The translations under genes were made by a program, and so were the position numbers. Shown one piece after another: positions 34,879 to 46,495 of a stretch of 64,000 nucleotides of DNA (position 1 is the stretch's first letter; each line of letters opens with the position of its first letter). The DNA is taken from NCBI GenBank assembly GCA_003008705.1, contig PDUO01000006.1:877295-941294 (forward strand), in the 5' to 3' direction. Below the pieces are notes generated by a model that worked only from the letters and a program-made list of their open reading frames with translations, was not told where the DNA came from and ran no database searches. The DNA comes from Pezicula radicicola (taxonomy: Eukaryota; Ascomycota; Leotiomycetes; Helotiales; Dermateaceae).

Positions 34879-35240
34879 GGTTGTTATGTATGAAGTATTA
34901 GATTACAGTATACAAGAGTACTTTTTGATAGGTTTGGATTTTAGTTGTTGTACGGAGTAATGAGAAGGAGATTTAATTTAAGTTTCTTGGTGGTGTTGGT
35001 TTTAGTTTGTGGAACAGCGCAGTGGTTATTATATGCAGAACTCGTGGCGATCGTATGTCTCTTTGAGTAACTTACGGAGAGTCTGGTATTGTTGTGCTTA
35101 ATTAGTTAAGCTTGTAATGCTGATATAGTACAACTTAGAGTTTCTAATTGTGGGATACGGGGTATTGTAAACTTGTATTCCAGGTACTATTGTTTAATAC
35201 GAGATGACGGAGGGGCGGAGTGTACGGTGATTAGTTAGTT

Positions 35241-35673
35241 AACTCTTCCGACATTCGGAAAGCCTTTTCTGCCGGTAAAATCAGATAGGCTCCCTATAAT
35301 TATAGGCTATAGCCTCCCTAAGAATATAAGCTATACCTTCCCTAAAAATATAAGCTGTAATACCCCGAAAAATACAGGCTATAGTACCCCGAAAAATATA
35401 GGCTGTAGTATCCTAAAAATACAGGCTATAGTACCCCGAAAAATATAAGCTATAATACCCCGAAAAATACAGGCTATAGTACACCGAAAAAATATAGGCT
35501 GTAGTACCCTAAAAAATATAAGCTGTAGTACCCTAAAAATATAGGCTATAATACCCTAAAAATATAAGCTTTAGTGCCCTTAAAGTATAGGCTATACTAT
35601 ATTCTTAGGGCTCTACTACTTACCGCCTTAAAAGCGGTAAGAATAAAATGCTATTTTTAGAACAGGAAGAGTT
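35241..35673. mobile_element. Putative MITE-like element with internal minisatellite
   Basis: The ends carry a 9-bp perfect inverted repeat (AACTCTTCC at 35241-35249, GGAAGAGTT at 35665-35673) with weaker inverted similarity over roughly 40 bases. Nearly the whole interior is a 24-bp tandem array. No open frame and no clear target-site duplication, so the assignment is tentative. Confidence 0.45.
35287..35597. repeat. 24-bp AT-rich minisatellite, about 13 copies
   Basis: Head-to-tail units of 23-25 bases, consensus TATAGGCTATAGTACCCCGA plus an A run. Variants alternate TACAGGC/TATAAGC and CCCCG/CCCTA, which are C/T or G/A differences as expected if RIP or deamination acted on copies. Confidence 0.9.
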
Positions 35674-35818
35674 TTGGCCCAAGTGAGCGTAATAATCCTC
35701 CATAAGTGGGATGCTGTGAATCAGATATGGATAGGATCTCGCTTAAACTTAGGTGGTGAGAATAAAGATGGCAGAAAAATCGAAAAACAAAACAAATGTA
35801 TTCTCTCTGGAAGAGAAT

Positions 35819-35865
35819 AACCTCTGTCCCTGCGTCCCGAGACGCCCCCTGTCACAAGACGAATC
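35819..35865. repeat. Left arm of long-range inverted repeat
   Basis: Reverse-complement partner of 39091-39137, about 47 bases with a few mismatches. A 26-base core, beginning TCCCTGCGTCCCGAGACGCC, is identical in both. It may be an LTR-end or foldback relic. Confidence 0.8.
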
Positions 35866-36799
35866 TATAGTTTTGGAATCACAATTTTTCTCTCGACAAG
35901 TCTACAAAGTTGTTATTTATATATTACTTTCTTTGACTATTTATCCCTAAGGAGACTACTTAGCAACAAAAAAAAGAGTGCGGTTGATTATGTTGTCGAT
36001 CGTTTCAATTACGCTACCGATCGCCGCTTCCGCTATCACCCCTTATTTAATCACGACTTTTAAAGTCTTTTCAAAATTCGGAGTACTTAAGGAATGCTCC
36101 TATCACGAAATAGTATAGCTCTAAATTTTGAAGACACTTAGAGAGGAAAAGAATATAGTCCGGGAGTTATGCCGGTGCGATAAGAGGGGTCTTTATATAT
36201 TAGTGCTTAGTAATATACATTAGCCGAGATATAATTTACTATGTTCACGTCCGGGCTCGCTATATTTTACTTAGCCCTGATTCTCAGGCTTAATCACGTG
36301 TGTAGCGTAGAATGTCACGCGTGTAGCGTAGTAGCATGTTTCTCGAACAGCGCTCTCCTAGGCTCAGGCACCAGCATACTGCCGCGCACCTACCTATGGA
36401 ATCTCTCGTCTCCTTCGACATTATTATCGCGACGATAATATGGACAAAGCTAGTCAGGTATTGGCGTAAGGCGTGCCGCCTGGCGTGCCTAAAATCATAC
36501 TGTGCTCTTGCAGATCATCATGGCAGTGTCTCCTACTTTACACTCTATCATCGTGCTCGCGGACGACCCTCGAGGGAAGAGAAGGCCTAAGGTTAACAGT
36601 ACCTTAAACCGTACGAAGAAGAGGTTATGGAGAGTTAAAATCCCGAGAAGCTGGGACTGGGTAGCTCACTGCCGTATCCAACACTTAAGATGCCTACCAA
36701 AAAGTCCCAGCTATCGTTCACGTAAAATATCTAAGTCATACATAGACACCGTTGATGCAGCATCGAAGCGAACACTCGGATCTCTCAATTCCCATCTTC

Positions 36800-38278
36800 T
36801 CACCTGTAGAAATCTATCCATCTGTGGTCTGACGTTGGGTGGGCTTTCCATCCACATTCTTCCGGGAGCCCTTCGGCCAATGGATTCCACTTTTTGATCC
36901 AGTTATATGCAACTGGTGGCACAAAACCCGGGGAAGGCTCGTGGCCGAGCTGCCCACATGCTCGCCAGTGTTGTACCGAATCCGGAAATGAAGATACCAG
37001 GGCAGGCCAACCGATATTGGAGGTTGCCAGGTATATATAGTTGAACGATAGTGACTGAAGCTGGGGCTGGCGCGCGATGAAGGAAATGAGAGAGGTCGTG
37101 TTCAGAATCAGGGATCCCAGTCCCAAAAACCGCAGCTCGGGGAAGACGGGCGCCTTCGCGTCTTGCTCATCAGAGACAATCTTTAGGAGATAGTGCTCGC
37201 CTCTTGAAGGTAACTGCGGCCATTTGCCTCCTCCCATGATCTCCAAGCTCTGCAGTGTTCGTTGACAGCACTCGAAGAGGTTTGCGAATGTTGACGACAC
37301 TGGTGCGCTTTCCAGCATGAACTCTACATACCAAATGTCCAGTTTAAGGTGCTTCAGGCCCGCAAACAGGTGGCGGGTAGCGGATGTAACATTCAGGGAC
37401 TCGGGGTCTAGTCCAGTCAAGTGCAGCGACTTGACATGCTGGCCAGCGGATTGCATCGATTCTGCCAACGATTCGGTCATCACGGCAGTAGAGGAAGAGT
37501 CTCCACGCTGTGTGTCCGCAGCCGAGCTAGTTGGCGAGTTAGCGCACACCATTTCCCTGCCTCTGATACTCCTACCTGTCGAACACGAGCTCCTTGAAAT
37601 CCCGAAACTCCCACGGCTCAATCTCGACCTTTTCCAATGCAGTCATCGCTTCAAATAAGGACTTGAGTGCGCTCGAGATTCTCCCGGCATTGGAAACCTG
37701 CTCCTCCATCTTCCGACGGAAGAACCTTTCTCCTTCTTCAATCAGCGAGGCTTCCCTAGCAGGGCGAGAGTTGCGTCTTTCCTCGGTCCTCTCCACCGCC
37801 CTTTCGTATCTGGTCTCGAAGTCTTCTGCCTCATCGGAGTCTTCAGAATCTTCGCCCTCCAAATCCGCTTCATCTACAGGCTCGTCCATTTGCGACTCTA
37901 GGTAGGCCCGGTAGTCTTGCCAGAATCCTGCGATTGCAATGTAAGTAACAATATCCACTCCGTAAAAGTGTACATACCTTCGCGGTAGTAAGCCGGATTG
38001 AAGTGGAACGTTTTCGCGTAACGGGCCAGTGCAAGGGCTGCCTCAATTGTCTCATACAGCCTCCCATATTCCACATTGTTCCTCTGCGGGTTATCATCAT
38101 CGCTCGGTAGACTCCTTAGAGACGCTGGGCCCGAGAAGTGAAGAGTCTTGAAGAGCGGCCAGGCAGCGACGGCTGCGAATTGCTTGTTGACCAGGCGCAG
38201 CGCCTGGAGATCCGCATAGCAGACAGACTCTGCTATTCTACGATGCAACTCAACCGGTAGAGAGTTTAAGTCCAACAT
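36800..38278 (-). CDS. F-box protein
   Basis: Three exons (38278-37978, 37927-37576, 37526-36800; introns 50 and 49 nt) give 459 residues. The N-terminal F-box is at about residues 3-48 (LNSLPVELHRRIAESVC, then YADLQALRLVNKQFAA and WPLFKTLHF). F-box proteins bind Skp1 and bring substrates to SCF ubiquitin ligases. An acidic, Glu/Arg-rich linker (about residues 120-200) separates it from a leucine-rich C-terminal half with irregular repeat-like units (LRFLGLGSLILNT, LQSLSFNYIYLAT) that could form the substrate platform. The last residues contain WNPLAEGLPEECGWK, seen in many fungal F-box proteins with unknown targets. Intact although surrounded by repeats. Confidence 0.85.
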
Positions 38279-39090
38279 GTTCCAATTCGTGCTTAGATAG
38301 ATTATGTTGTGTTCGGATCTGGGGATGTAATCAGGATATGTCTATGGTGAGTTGCTTGTAGTTCGGATTAGCAAAGTGCACATGGATTTGAGTGGCTGCC
38401 TAAGATATGGGAGCTAACCGCCAAGAGACTCATTTTTATTTTAGGCATAAAATTGACCCCATTAAATCAAACGCTAGTAAACTAATGCAAGTCATCATGT
38501 TTAGCTAGCATGATGGTTCTAGTCTGTCTTAGAACTGTGGACTGAAGCCGATTTCGATCGCTACTGTAGAGCGGCCAAGAGAGAAGAAGTGAAAGCCGGA
38601 AGTGAAAAGTCGGAAGTTGGTCGCGTAGAAGCATTTCATCGCAGCCACACGTTTAACAGCCACAGATTTTATTGCTATAATTGTACCGAGATTACTATAA
38701 CCACACCGCCGCTAACCAGGATCCTTAGTCGCTTGATTGGAGGAGGTATTAGTCTATGTGGCAACGTCGTATAACATGGCGCGCTCCAGCCGCTACAGGA
38801 CTGACAATAGCTTTTTAGTATTAAAATAAAATTAGGATATCTATATCTAATCTTTCTATAGGTTTCAAGGGTGAAAAAGCTTAATGGTAGTATCGCGAGT
38901 CGAGGGATCCTAATATCGTATAAAAGAAGGTTCTCTATAAATTCAAGGGGGCGGCGACGACACGATGATAAATTTCGGAATTAATAGGTCAGGAGTGTTC
39001 GGGGGAGGTATATAATACAATTAAAACAAAAACAAACAGAAATTTTAACATATTCATGGATTTAAAGTTGCTTGAACTCGAAGTACCTAC

Positions 39091-39137
39091 GATTTGTCTC
39101 GTTACAGGGGGCGTCTCGGGACGCAGGGATAGACGTT
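39091..39137. repeat. Right arm of long-range inverted repeat
   Basis: Reverse complement of 35819-35865; see that entry. Together the arms enclose about 3.2 kb that includes the F-box gene. Confidence 0.8.
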
Positions 39138-40043
39138 ACATTGGTAGTTACTTAGAAGTTCTAAATGTTGGAGATATCTTGATGAGGGGAGTGGAGGACT
39201 ATATGAGAAGCTCATCCATGTCCAAGTGAGGGGTTGATGACGTCCTCCGTAGATTCACATCACCTGCATCATCTGCATCTTCTGCATTTTTATCATTTCT
39301 GATTCGAGGAATATAGGAGAAAAAGCACAGAACACACCACAAAGGACAGTGTGTAGGAAGGAAATCTGGCGCATGATTTGAAAATAAGGAAAGAAACCAC
39401 GGTACATGGAAAAAGAAAAAGACTCACAAATGGTTAGTTCAAATGTATAGAATGTCTGCAAGAAGATAATCTGAATACCTACAATCCTACCCTTTTCTGG
39501 AGAAACGAGGTGTACTAATGCTCGTTTCTATTCGCTCATTCTTATCTACCAAGGGACGGCAGATAATGAGCAGGGGACGTAATGTGGTAGGGTAGGAGGT
39601 TAAATAAGACCAGAATGAGGTCATTTTAAGACCTGAGGCAGATATGGATGGGCTGCGCATATGAAGGCAGAGGAGAATCAAGAGAAGAACAACAATCTAT
39701 CTAATAAATAGAACAAGAGAACCAAGTATTCAGCTACTTACAAGAATACAAGAACTACCTAAAATCGTTCTCCGACAACTCTTGTTCATTTTTCTTTGCC
39801 TATGCCTTGACTTCTTTGTTCTATTTGGTGTGTTTTGTTATTTGCCTAGCAGCTGTGTCCATTACCTGGTGGATTCCTTACTTTTACCACCTCTCCCCAT
39901 TACAGTAGTAAAGTGGTATAACTACTTTACTATATATAACCTCTCTTCTTATTTTAAGAAGAGGAGTATCTTTATATAATAACAATTTATAAATTATAGA
40001 TTAATCCTTACTTAGTAATATTACCCTATAAATCTAATAATTT

Positions 40044-40112
40044 CCTAAGCGAGTTGCCTATCTAAGCGAGTTGCCTATCTAAGCGAGTTGCCTATCTAAG
40101 CGAGTTACCTAC
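40044..40112. repeat. 17-bp tandem repeat, four copies
   Basis: Units CTAAGCGAGTTGCCTAT repeat four times; the last copy has one G-to-A change (GTTACC) and a divergent end. Confidence 0.9.
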
Positions 40113-41350
40113 TTAAAAATATACTAAAAATTATAATTTTAATAGTCTTATATCTTAACTACTTCAAATTAAGAACTTATAAAACTTAATATATAAGTTC
40201 CTTATTATATCTTCTAGAAAATTCTTAAGTTTAAATTGTTTATAATATATAATTAATAAGATATTAAAGAAAAGGTAAAAGATAAGAATTATTGTTGGTA
40301 TATTCGCTATACCGATATCGATCCTTGTCAACTAACCCACTGCGTTCTACTAGTGGTTCTCACTTAGTTTGGACGCATATAGGTCTGTTGGCGTTGGATT
40401 CGATTGGTTTTTTTTTAATATCTAATAACTAAGAGAGTGGTTCTTGTAGTCGAAACTGACTATCGGGCTAATCCCGAATAGGCTTGGTTTCGGCATGGGC
40501 CGCTGGCCCCTGATTGGCCAGGGCGACGTGGTTTAACATATGAAAGAACTAATGAATGAAATACTAGATATTGACGTTACAACAATTATTTAACCTCTAA
40601 TTTTTATATCTTAGAAACTATAATATATATAAGCTTAAGACTTAGTATATTATTTTTATTTCTATTAAAAAGACTATATTTAAAGTTTTAGATAATTATA
40701 TCTAATATATATAAAATTATAAGGATATTAAAATCACAATTTTTAGTGTGTTTTTAAGTGGGCGACTCGCTTGGGAAATACGTTAGTTATTATTATATCA
40801 CTTATTTAATGTTATATGTTATAGTTATTCCCTGCCTCTTGCTACGGCTTAGTCCACTGTGACGTGTTAGGGCCGACTGACTTAAGCCTAAATTGCTATA
40901 TATAGTGGACGTGTATACCTAAGATTATCTAAACTAATAGTTGATATATCGCGAATTCGGTCGACCTAACCGCTGTAGTACCATTGATTTTATAGAATTG
41001 TTAGAGTCTTAATCTCAGATATGTCCTGAATCTATCTATCGCTAACACTAGTGGAAAGGTCAACTGTTAAGAAAAAATTCACTCTTTGGAAGAGAAAGGC
41101 CGATATACCACGCAAGAATCCAAGGGGGAGCCGCAGGTCGTTTCGGATCTTTATATCTAGTGAATCGGATATCCTTATCATGTTTTATAACCTTAGTATA
41201 ACCTTCAGCCCGCCTACGGAAGAGCCACAGGCGATTGCAACGGTGGTGAAGTGAGGGGAAATAGATGTGGTTAGCTATAATCAACTACTAAATACAACCT
41301 TAGGAGAATTTTATACACTTTACTTACTCTTTCCTTGAGTTAGACTTAGA

Positions 41351-41389
41351 TATAATGTGACAGTATAATGTAACAGTATAATGTGACGG
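41351..41389. repeat. 13-bp tandem repeat, three copies
   Basis: Units of TATAATGTGACAG, the second with G-to-A and the third with A-to-G differences. Confidence 0.85.
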
Positions 41390-41829
41390 TATAACACAAC
41401 GAGGAAAATCTAGTAATGAATATATATTAGTATTGTGTGTTAGACATTAGCTCGCTATCCCATCAGCCACACGCGCTTAGCTTGCCTCCGTCAAATAGTA
41501 AAGACATAATAGTATAAGAGAAGGCATTGAGTTCAATCACAAAAGCATACCTAAGATTAACATACTTACAATTTACTTACTTAGCCTGCAACTGAGACTC
41601 CTAATAGAGATTAAAGCTAATAACTATCCCCACTACACGTATTCGGAGGTCCTATAGCCTAAAATATATGATTAAGATTGAATTTGAAGGCTGTAAACAT
41701 CGCTGGACTATATAAATGCTAATAATAATCAAGTAAATTTTGTCTAGAAACAAGCAAGAGACTCTAGCGCCATGAGTTTCTTTAAGTCTCTAGTTCGAGC
41801 CTGAAAAATAAACTAAGACTTTCCGACCT

Positions 41830-42925
41830 CCTGTTTCTCTTATCCTTTTGCACCCACCTTAAACAGTCTGTTTAAGGAATTCATCCATTCGCCGTGTGCT
41901 TTCTTTAGTAAACTAAACCATCAATCTTTCTATTATGCTTTCTAGCTCAGCGACCTTGGTAGAATTCTGAGGTTCTATCCTAAGTCTTCTTCTGCTGCGG
42001 CGGCTCCCTGTATCGGACCCTTTTATAGTTGTCAGGTCATCTTTTTACTTATGTCCGCTCTTCTCGTTGTCCAAAACAAATACATTAGAAGCTTTAGAGT
42101 CGAAGCCGCTATCCTTATAATTTGTTGACTTGCGCCAGTGCTTCACTTCAGATCCACTTGTGAATAGCTTGTCTAGTCTCGTAAGCTAAGGTGGCATTTC
42201 CTTTGCTGTCAAGTCAAATAATTTGTCAATATCGTCGTCAGCATCTTTCTCTCCAATGACTTTTCAAGGCAGTTCTACTAAGTAGCCGTTCTGAGCCCTC
42301 GGCGAGTGAACACAGTGCGTACCCGTCCGAAAAGTATGCACCGGAGCCCTTAGACTAAGTCTTGAATGGTTTGGAGGCAAAGTTTCTAATACTAACAAAT
42401 TCTATGGTATTCTTGTGTGTGTACCTCTGCTTAGGATACCTAATGTCGTTCTGTTCATTCTTGGGACGCCTTTGGTAAGCGTCTGTTGCTCCTCTTCCCA
42501 TATCTTTACCTGATAACAAGGCCACTAGGTTTGGCTGTCCTTCCTCTTCAACGACAAGCTGATATCCAGTGAACACTGCTTTGTCAATATACCTTATAAA
42601 ATGGCCTCCATCCGACGATCTTCCCATCCTCCCTCGTGAATCCAGGCTTAAATTTAGGACGCTTAGCTAGATCGCCAACTTCTCCAGAAAGGGAGGCTCC
42701 GTTTGGGTTCTCCGTAGAGGCACCCAGATCATTCTTGGACTGGTTTTCGTCATTGTCTGGTTTCTAGGAGGATGCCACTTAATCATGCATTGGGTGATTT
42801 TCGATTGTTAGTTGTTCTAGCCGTTTTACTGGATACGAGTTGACTCTAATCAATTTTCGAAATTGTTCAACCAGCTTTTCCTGTAAGCTCTTGAAATATT
42901 CGTGACTCGGATGTTCAGCTATTCA
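41830..42925 (-). pseudogene. Unidentified pseudogene, multiple stops
   Basis: Reading the minus strand gives long sense blocks interrupted by TAA/TAG/TGA and frame changes: EHPSHEYFKSLQEKLVEQF, VNSYPVKRLEQLTIENHP, DNDENQSKNDLGASTENP, KFKPGFTREDGKIVGW, then in a new frame DKAVFTGYQLVVEEEGQPNL and VALLSGKDMGRGATDAYQ. Further on are DADDDIDKLFDLTAKEM and KDSGFDSKASNVFVLDNEK, and near the end a coiled-coil-like STKVAELESIIERLM. I do not recognise the family. The former protein would be a hydrophilic, charged one of some 350 residues. It sits in AT-rich DNA with no intact copy in the window. Confidence 0.6.
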
Positions 42926-43704
42926 ACGTGACTCTATCCCGATGGAGCTAAAGACAGAACCCTTAGGGTTTAGGAAAACCTGTGCCGTGCCCTCAGTGCG
43001 CCGAAATACTATTTACTAGGCTAAAAATCATATGAAATGCAAACAGCCATTGTTCTGGGTGCGGCACTTCGGGACATTTGTGCAAATGCTGTATCAATTT
43101 CTACTAAATGCTGTTAGCACTATGGTTTTTGCTAATGAATAAATCTTGTCCCGAAATTGATACCCAAGAACATGCTGTATTCGTATATGAAAAGTGTTGT
43201 AAAGGTTATATAGACTGGATCGCTTAGAAGGTTTGGAGAGGCCCTAAACAGAACTAGTAGCGTAGCTGATTACTTGTATTAAGTTAGTTCTAAGTACTAC
43301 ATTGAAATTATACACTATGTCTAGATGAAAGCACTACGTTGTATGTACAATTTCAACTACTTGAAAACATAAGAATGTAGAACTGTCCGCATTTTAACAA
43401 AGCCTTATAGTATGAAATTTTAATTTATAGGTATAGAGTATACCTTGCACTTAGCTACAACGCACTATATACACTAATGGGCGTTGGAAAATTGAATACA
43501 AGCGGACAGTAATACGAAAAGATACAACACATAACTATTGTAAAGTTCAACTTACTAGTCTAGAATGAGAAGAATTTATAGGGTTTATAGGGTAGGATTG
43601 CTAGAACTAGTTAGGTTTAATTCATTCTAGAGTAGGATATAAGTTGAAATTTGGGATGTTTATACGTTGTATCTTTAACTTTCATTCGAGGATTAAGACT
43701 GTTT
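42926..43704. other. AT-rich spacer
   Basis: No gene seen. It separates the two relics of the desert and has no clear repeat. Confidence 0.5.
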
Positions 43705-44824
43705 ATAGAAATAGTTCTGGATTACAAGGTCGGTGAGGGTTTGAATAGAAACACCGTGCAGAGAATTCATTATCGAGTTAGGTAGTCTATATATAGGCAT
43801 TAATGATTGTATTATAAAGTATAGAGACTTTATAGAAAGGATATTTCCTCTAGGTTTTTTTAGGCTTGGGAAATATAAAAACTTCGTATAAACAAGCAAT
43901 TTTCACAACGCTAAAGTCTTAGAGAGCTGTATTAAGGAACTCGTTAAAGAGAAGTTAAGCGATAAGAAGGTGGAACTATTTAAGAAGGATAGACCTTGCA
44001 AGATGTATTTAGTCTTTGACTACCGTTCTAATAGTAATGCTAACTCCCTTTCCAGATTTGTTATGGCAGTACAAAAGGATGCAGTTAATAACAGAGGACC
44101 CATTTTCCTTCGCTCATATACAAACAAACAAGAGAGCTCTCTTCTACCGAATATTAAGCTGTGGGAAGCTGCTCGTGTAACCTCAGCTGCTCCGACCTAC
44201 TTCGAATCCATTACGGTTAAAAAAAAGATAGCTGTTGAGGGCCAGGAACGCATCGCCTCATACAGATTGATTGATGGTGGCCTAGGTGTCAACAATCCTC
44301 TAGGATGGTATGTATATGTGCATTAATTTGCCTTCAAAACATGAAAATTTATATTAAGATTTCACAGGCTCTGGACAGAAGTTCTCAACATGTTTGGACC
44401 CAGATGTACTTGTAGTTGCTTCTTAAGTATCGGTACAGGTATTGGCAGCAATGAAGCGATCCAGGACCCAGTAGTAGTTGGCCTAAACCACTCAGCGATC
44501 GCTAGCTTCACAGCTGCAGCGACTAATTCCGAACTCATATACATCCTCTTCCGTACGCTCATCAATGCGTTCTCCCCAAAGCCACAAACCAAGAAGTATT
44601 GGAGACTAAATGTCGGAGATGAGCTTCCCGAGTGGTGGGAAGAAAAGCCTAGCGGAATTTTTACCAGAAAGACGGAGACAGTCCATCATCCATAAAATTT
44701 TGAAAGTGTTGGGGCATTAGATGATACAAAAGCATACAAAACGCTTTCGCAGAGAACTGATAAGTACATTATCGATCAAGCAGCTGTTATCGATGAATGT
44801 ACGAAAGCGATGTCAGTAGAGTAA
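43705..44824 (+). pseudogene. Patatin-like phospholipase, degraded
   Basis: Relic of a patatin-domain lipid acyl hydrolase. The 3' two thirds are readable: KMYLVFDYRSNSNANSLSRF, then SYTNKQESSLLPNIKLWEAA, RVTSAAPTYFES and LIDGGLGVNNP, where DGG carries the catalytic Asp. After a normal intron (44308-44367) come SCFLSIGTG and a C-terminal helical tail. Stops occur at 43889-43891 and 44693-44695 (TAA) before the natural end at 44824. Upstream (43705-43900) the frame is recognisable only as INDCIIKYRDFIERIFP. The GxSxG nucleophile elbow is lost. The protein could have been a stand-alone patatin or the N-terminal domain of a fungal NLR-like protein; nothing of an NB-ARC domain follows. Confidence 0.75.
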
Positions 44825-45682
44825 GCGCTTTTCAGAGTCCAGATAGTATACATTTTAAGTAATAGTAATTGCGGTTAGACATTGTATCAGCCGGTAGTCA
44901 CGTGCACTAGGTATATTTTTATTCTAATAGTGTCGGCCTTTAATCACGTGCTTTTTGTATATCTTCATTTCTCGTGGCCATAGTGCCCGTGGATCCCTCT
45001 ACACCGACTATTTTGTTCGGGCCATTGTAGACCATTATGGTACGATTATTGGACAAAGCGCACGGCACCTTAATTGCCTCATTTTGTATGGATTTGGGCC
45101 CATTCTAGGTGCTAATCCTTTAATATATAAACCCGACTTGCCTCCCACCTAATGGGAGCAAGCAATCAAGCCTCCATTCATGGTTTTCACCGCCTTCTGC
45201 AATTCCACCATATGCAATATATTCAATGTGATCGAGGGTTCATAAATAGCTATACTAATTGTTACTGCTTTTTTAAAGCAAGCCCTCCCTTGTGGTTAGT
45301 AAAAATAAATATACTAAGAATTTACTAAAATATAAGAAATTTTATACTAATTGTTTTCTTTCTAGGATATTCTTCTTCTCTATTATACCTCCTAAGAAGC
45401 ACAGAGGGTGATGTCACGTGACGGTTCTTAGCGGCTTCCGGCTTGGAATAACGATCTTCTATTTGGCCGGGCCTTGCCGTTTAATAACTTTTCGCGCAAT
45501 AACTTCAAGCTGATCTGATCCTTATCTTGTCCTCATTAAGACCGACAGACCACAGCTAACGCGAATTTGTTACACACCACCATAGAGCCTTCCTTACTCT
45601 CTAAATATATGTAGGCACACCTACAAATCATAGCCCCTTCCTATTATTAGCCTTTAACTAATTACAGCATAACCTCTTAGAT
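44825..45682. other. Spacer with dispersed repeat
   Basis: Holds copy A of a degenerate dispersed repeat (44942-45155). No gene is supported; a TCACGTGA palindrome lies near 45413. Confidence 0.5.
44942..45155 (+). repeat. Dispersed degenerate repeat, copy A
   Basis: Shares ordered blocks with 54221-54390 in the same orientation: ATCACGTG, then TATATCTTCATTT, then ATTTTGTATGG followed by TTGGGCC or TCGGGCC, and finally TGCCTCCCAC(C/T). The spacing is similar, so both are pieces of one repeat family. Confidence 0.6.
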
Positions 45683-46306
45683 ATGACCGATATTCTCGAG
45701 GCGCTTAATAAGTATAAGCTAAAGAAATGGGGCTTTGTGTTCGTCCGCTGTACTTATGGCAATGAGGAGGAATGGGAGGCTTTTATGACCGAGATCAAGA
45801 CGAATATACTATCACACCTACAAAAACATACAACACCTATGACCGCCGCCTTGCTGGAAGGAATAACATTTACTACTATCGAAGATCGCAAGGAGCTAGA
45901 CAACGCTACTATGCAAAAAGCTAGCCATCGATTTCAAAAATGGGCTGAGACTGAAGGACTGCAAGAAATCGGTCAGGGCGAGGCTGGCGAGAGGATTCTT
46001 GACATGTTTCCACGGTATACTCTATATGCGTATATAGACGCTGAGGCTGTTGAAAGCGTCGTGAATCCTACTCGAGCGAAGGAACACAATGGTTACTTTA
46101 TTACTCTCGTTCGACATGAGGTGAATCTTCAACCAGAAGATGGAAACTATAAGGAAGAAGATTTTCCAGACCCAGACCAAGACGAATCCCGTATGCGGGT
46201 TCATGTAAATCGCCTTATAAGTTCCTTTGCGAATTATCTGGAGATTGACCATTGGTATATTGGCTGGACAGCTCCCCCAGGAGTTTATGGGGAGTGGTTT
46301 AGGTAA
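45683..46306 (+). CDS. Hypothetical protein, ascomycete-type
   Basis: A single open frame of 207 residues with good codon sense. It begins with KKWGFVFVRCTYGNEEEWEA, a pattern I have seen in uncharacterised ascomycete proteins but cannot name as a domain. It is acidic and soluble with no signal peptide or membrane segment. A 37-nt intron (46303-46339) could replace the last codons by RWWQEKLLHK; that would be unusually short, so the simple end is used. Function unknown. Confidence 0.55.
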   Translation: MTDILEALNKYKLKKWGFVFVRCTYGNEEEWEAFMTEIKTNILSHLQKHTTPMTAALLEGITFTTIEDRKELDNATMQKASHRFQKWAETEGLQEIGQGEAGERILDMFPRYTLYAYIDAEAVESVVNPTRAKEHNGYFITLVRHEVNLQPEDGNYKEEDFPDPDQDESRMRVHVNRLISSFANYLEIDHWYIGWTAPPGVYGEWFR

Positions 46307-46495
46307 ATGTTATAGTACAACTTTTTAGCGTTTGTGCAGGTGGTGGCAGGAGAAACTTTTACATAAATGAAACACAGTCAGCCAGCTTGCTTCCAAGCTC
46401 AAAGGTTTAGCCGAACTTGGATGTACCCAGAATCAGAAAATTGGTAATTGATAGAAGAGCACTTCTAATTTTCATGAAACTTATAGCCTATTGCT

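Larger units (their letters stand above)
34879..36799. other. Repeat-rich spacer
   Basis: Contains an inverted-repeat element with an internal minisatellite (35241-35673) and one arm of a long-range inverted repeat (35819-35865). Short open frames at 35753-36897 are not convincing. Composition is AT-rich until about 36250. Confidence 0.55.
38279..41829. other. AT-rich gene desert
   Basis: 3.5 kb with no supportable gene. It contains the right arm of the long-range inverted repeat (39091-39137) and 17-bp (40044-40112) and 13-bp (41351-41389) tandem repeats. GC-richer islands at about 40320-40540 and 40840-40980 may be retrotransposon LTR pieces. Open frames at 41051-41284 on both strands are unidentified. 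Confidence 0.55.

Noticed and set aside
35287..35597. Possible CRISPR-like array
   Set aside because: Units are contiguous with no unique spacers, and the genome is eukaryotic; it is a minisatellite.
41051..41284. Possible retrotransposon polyprotein fragment
   Set aside because: Neither strand gives a recognisable reverse transcriptase, integrase or protease motif.
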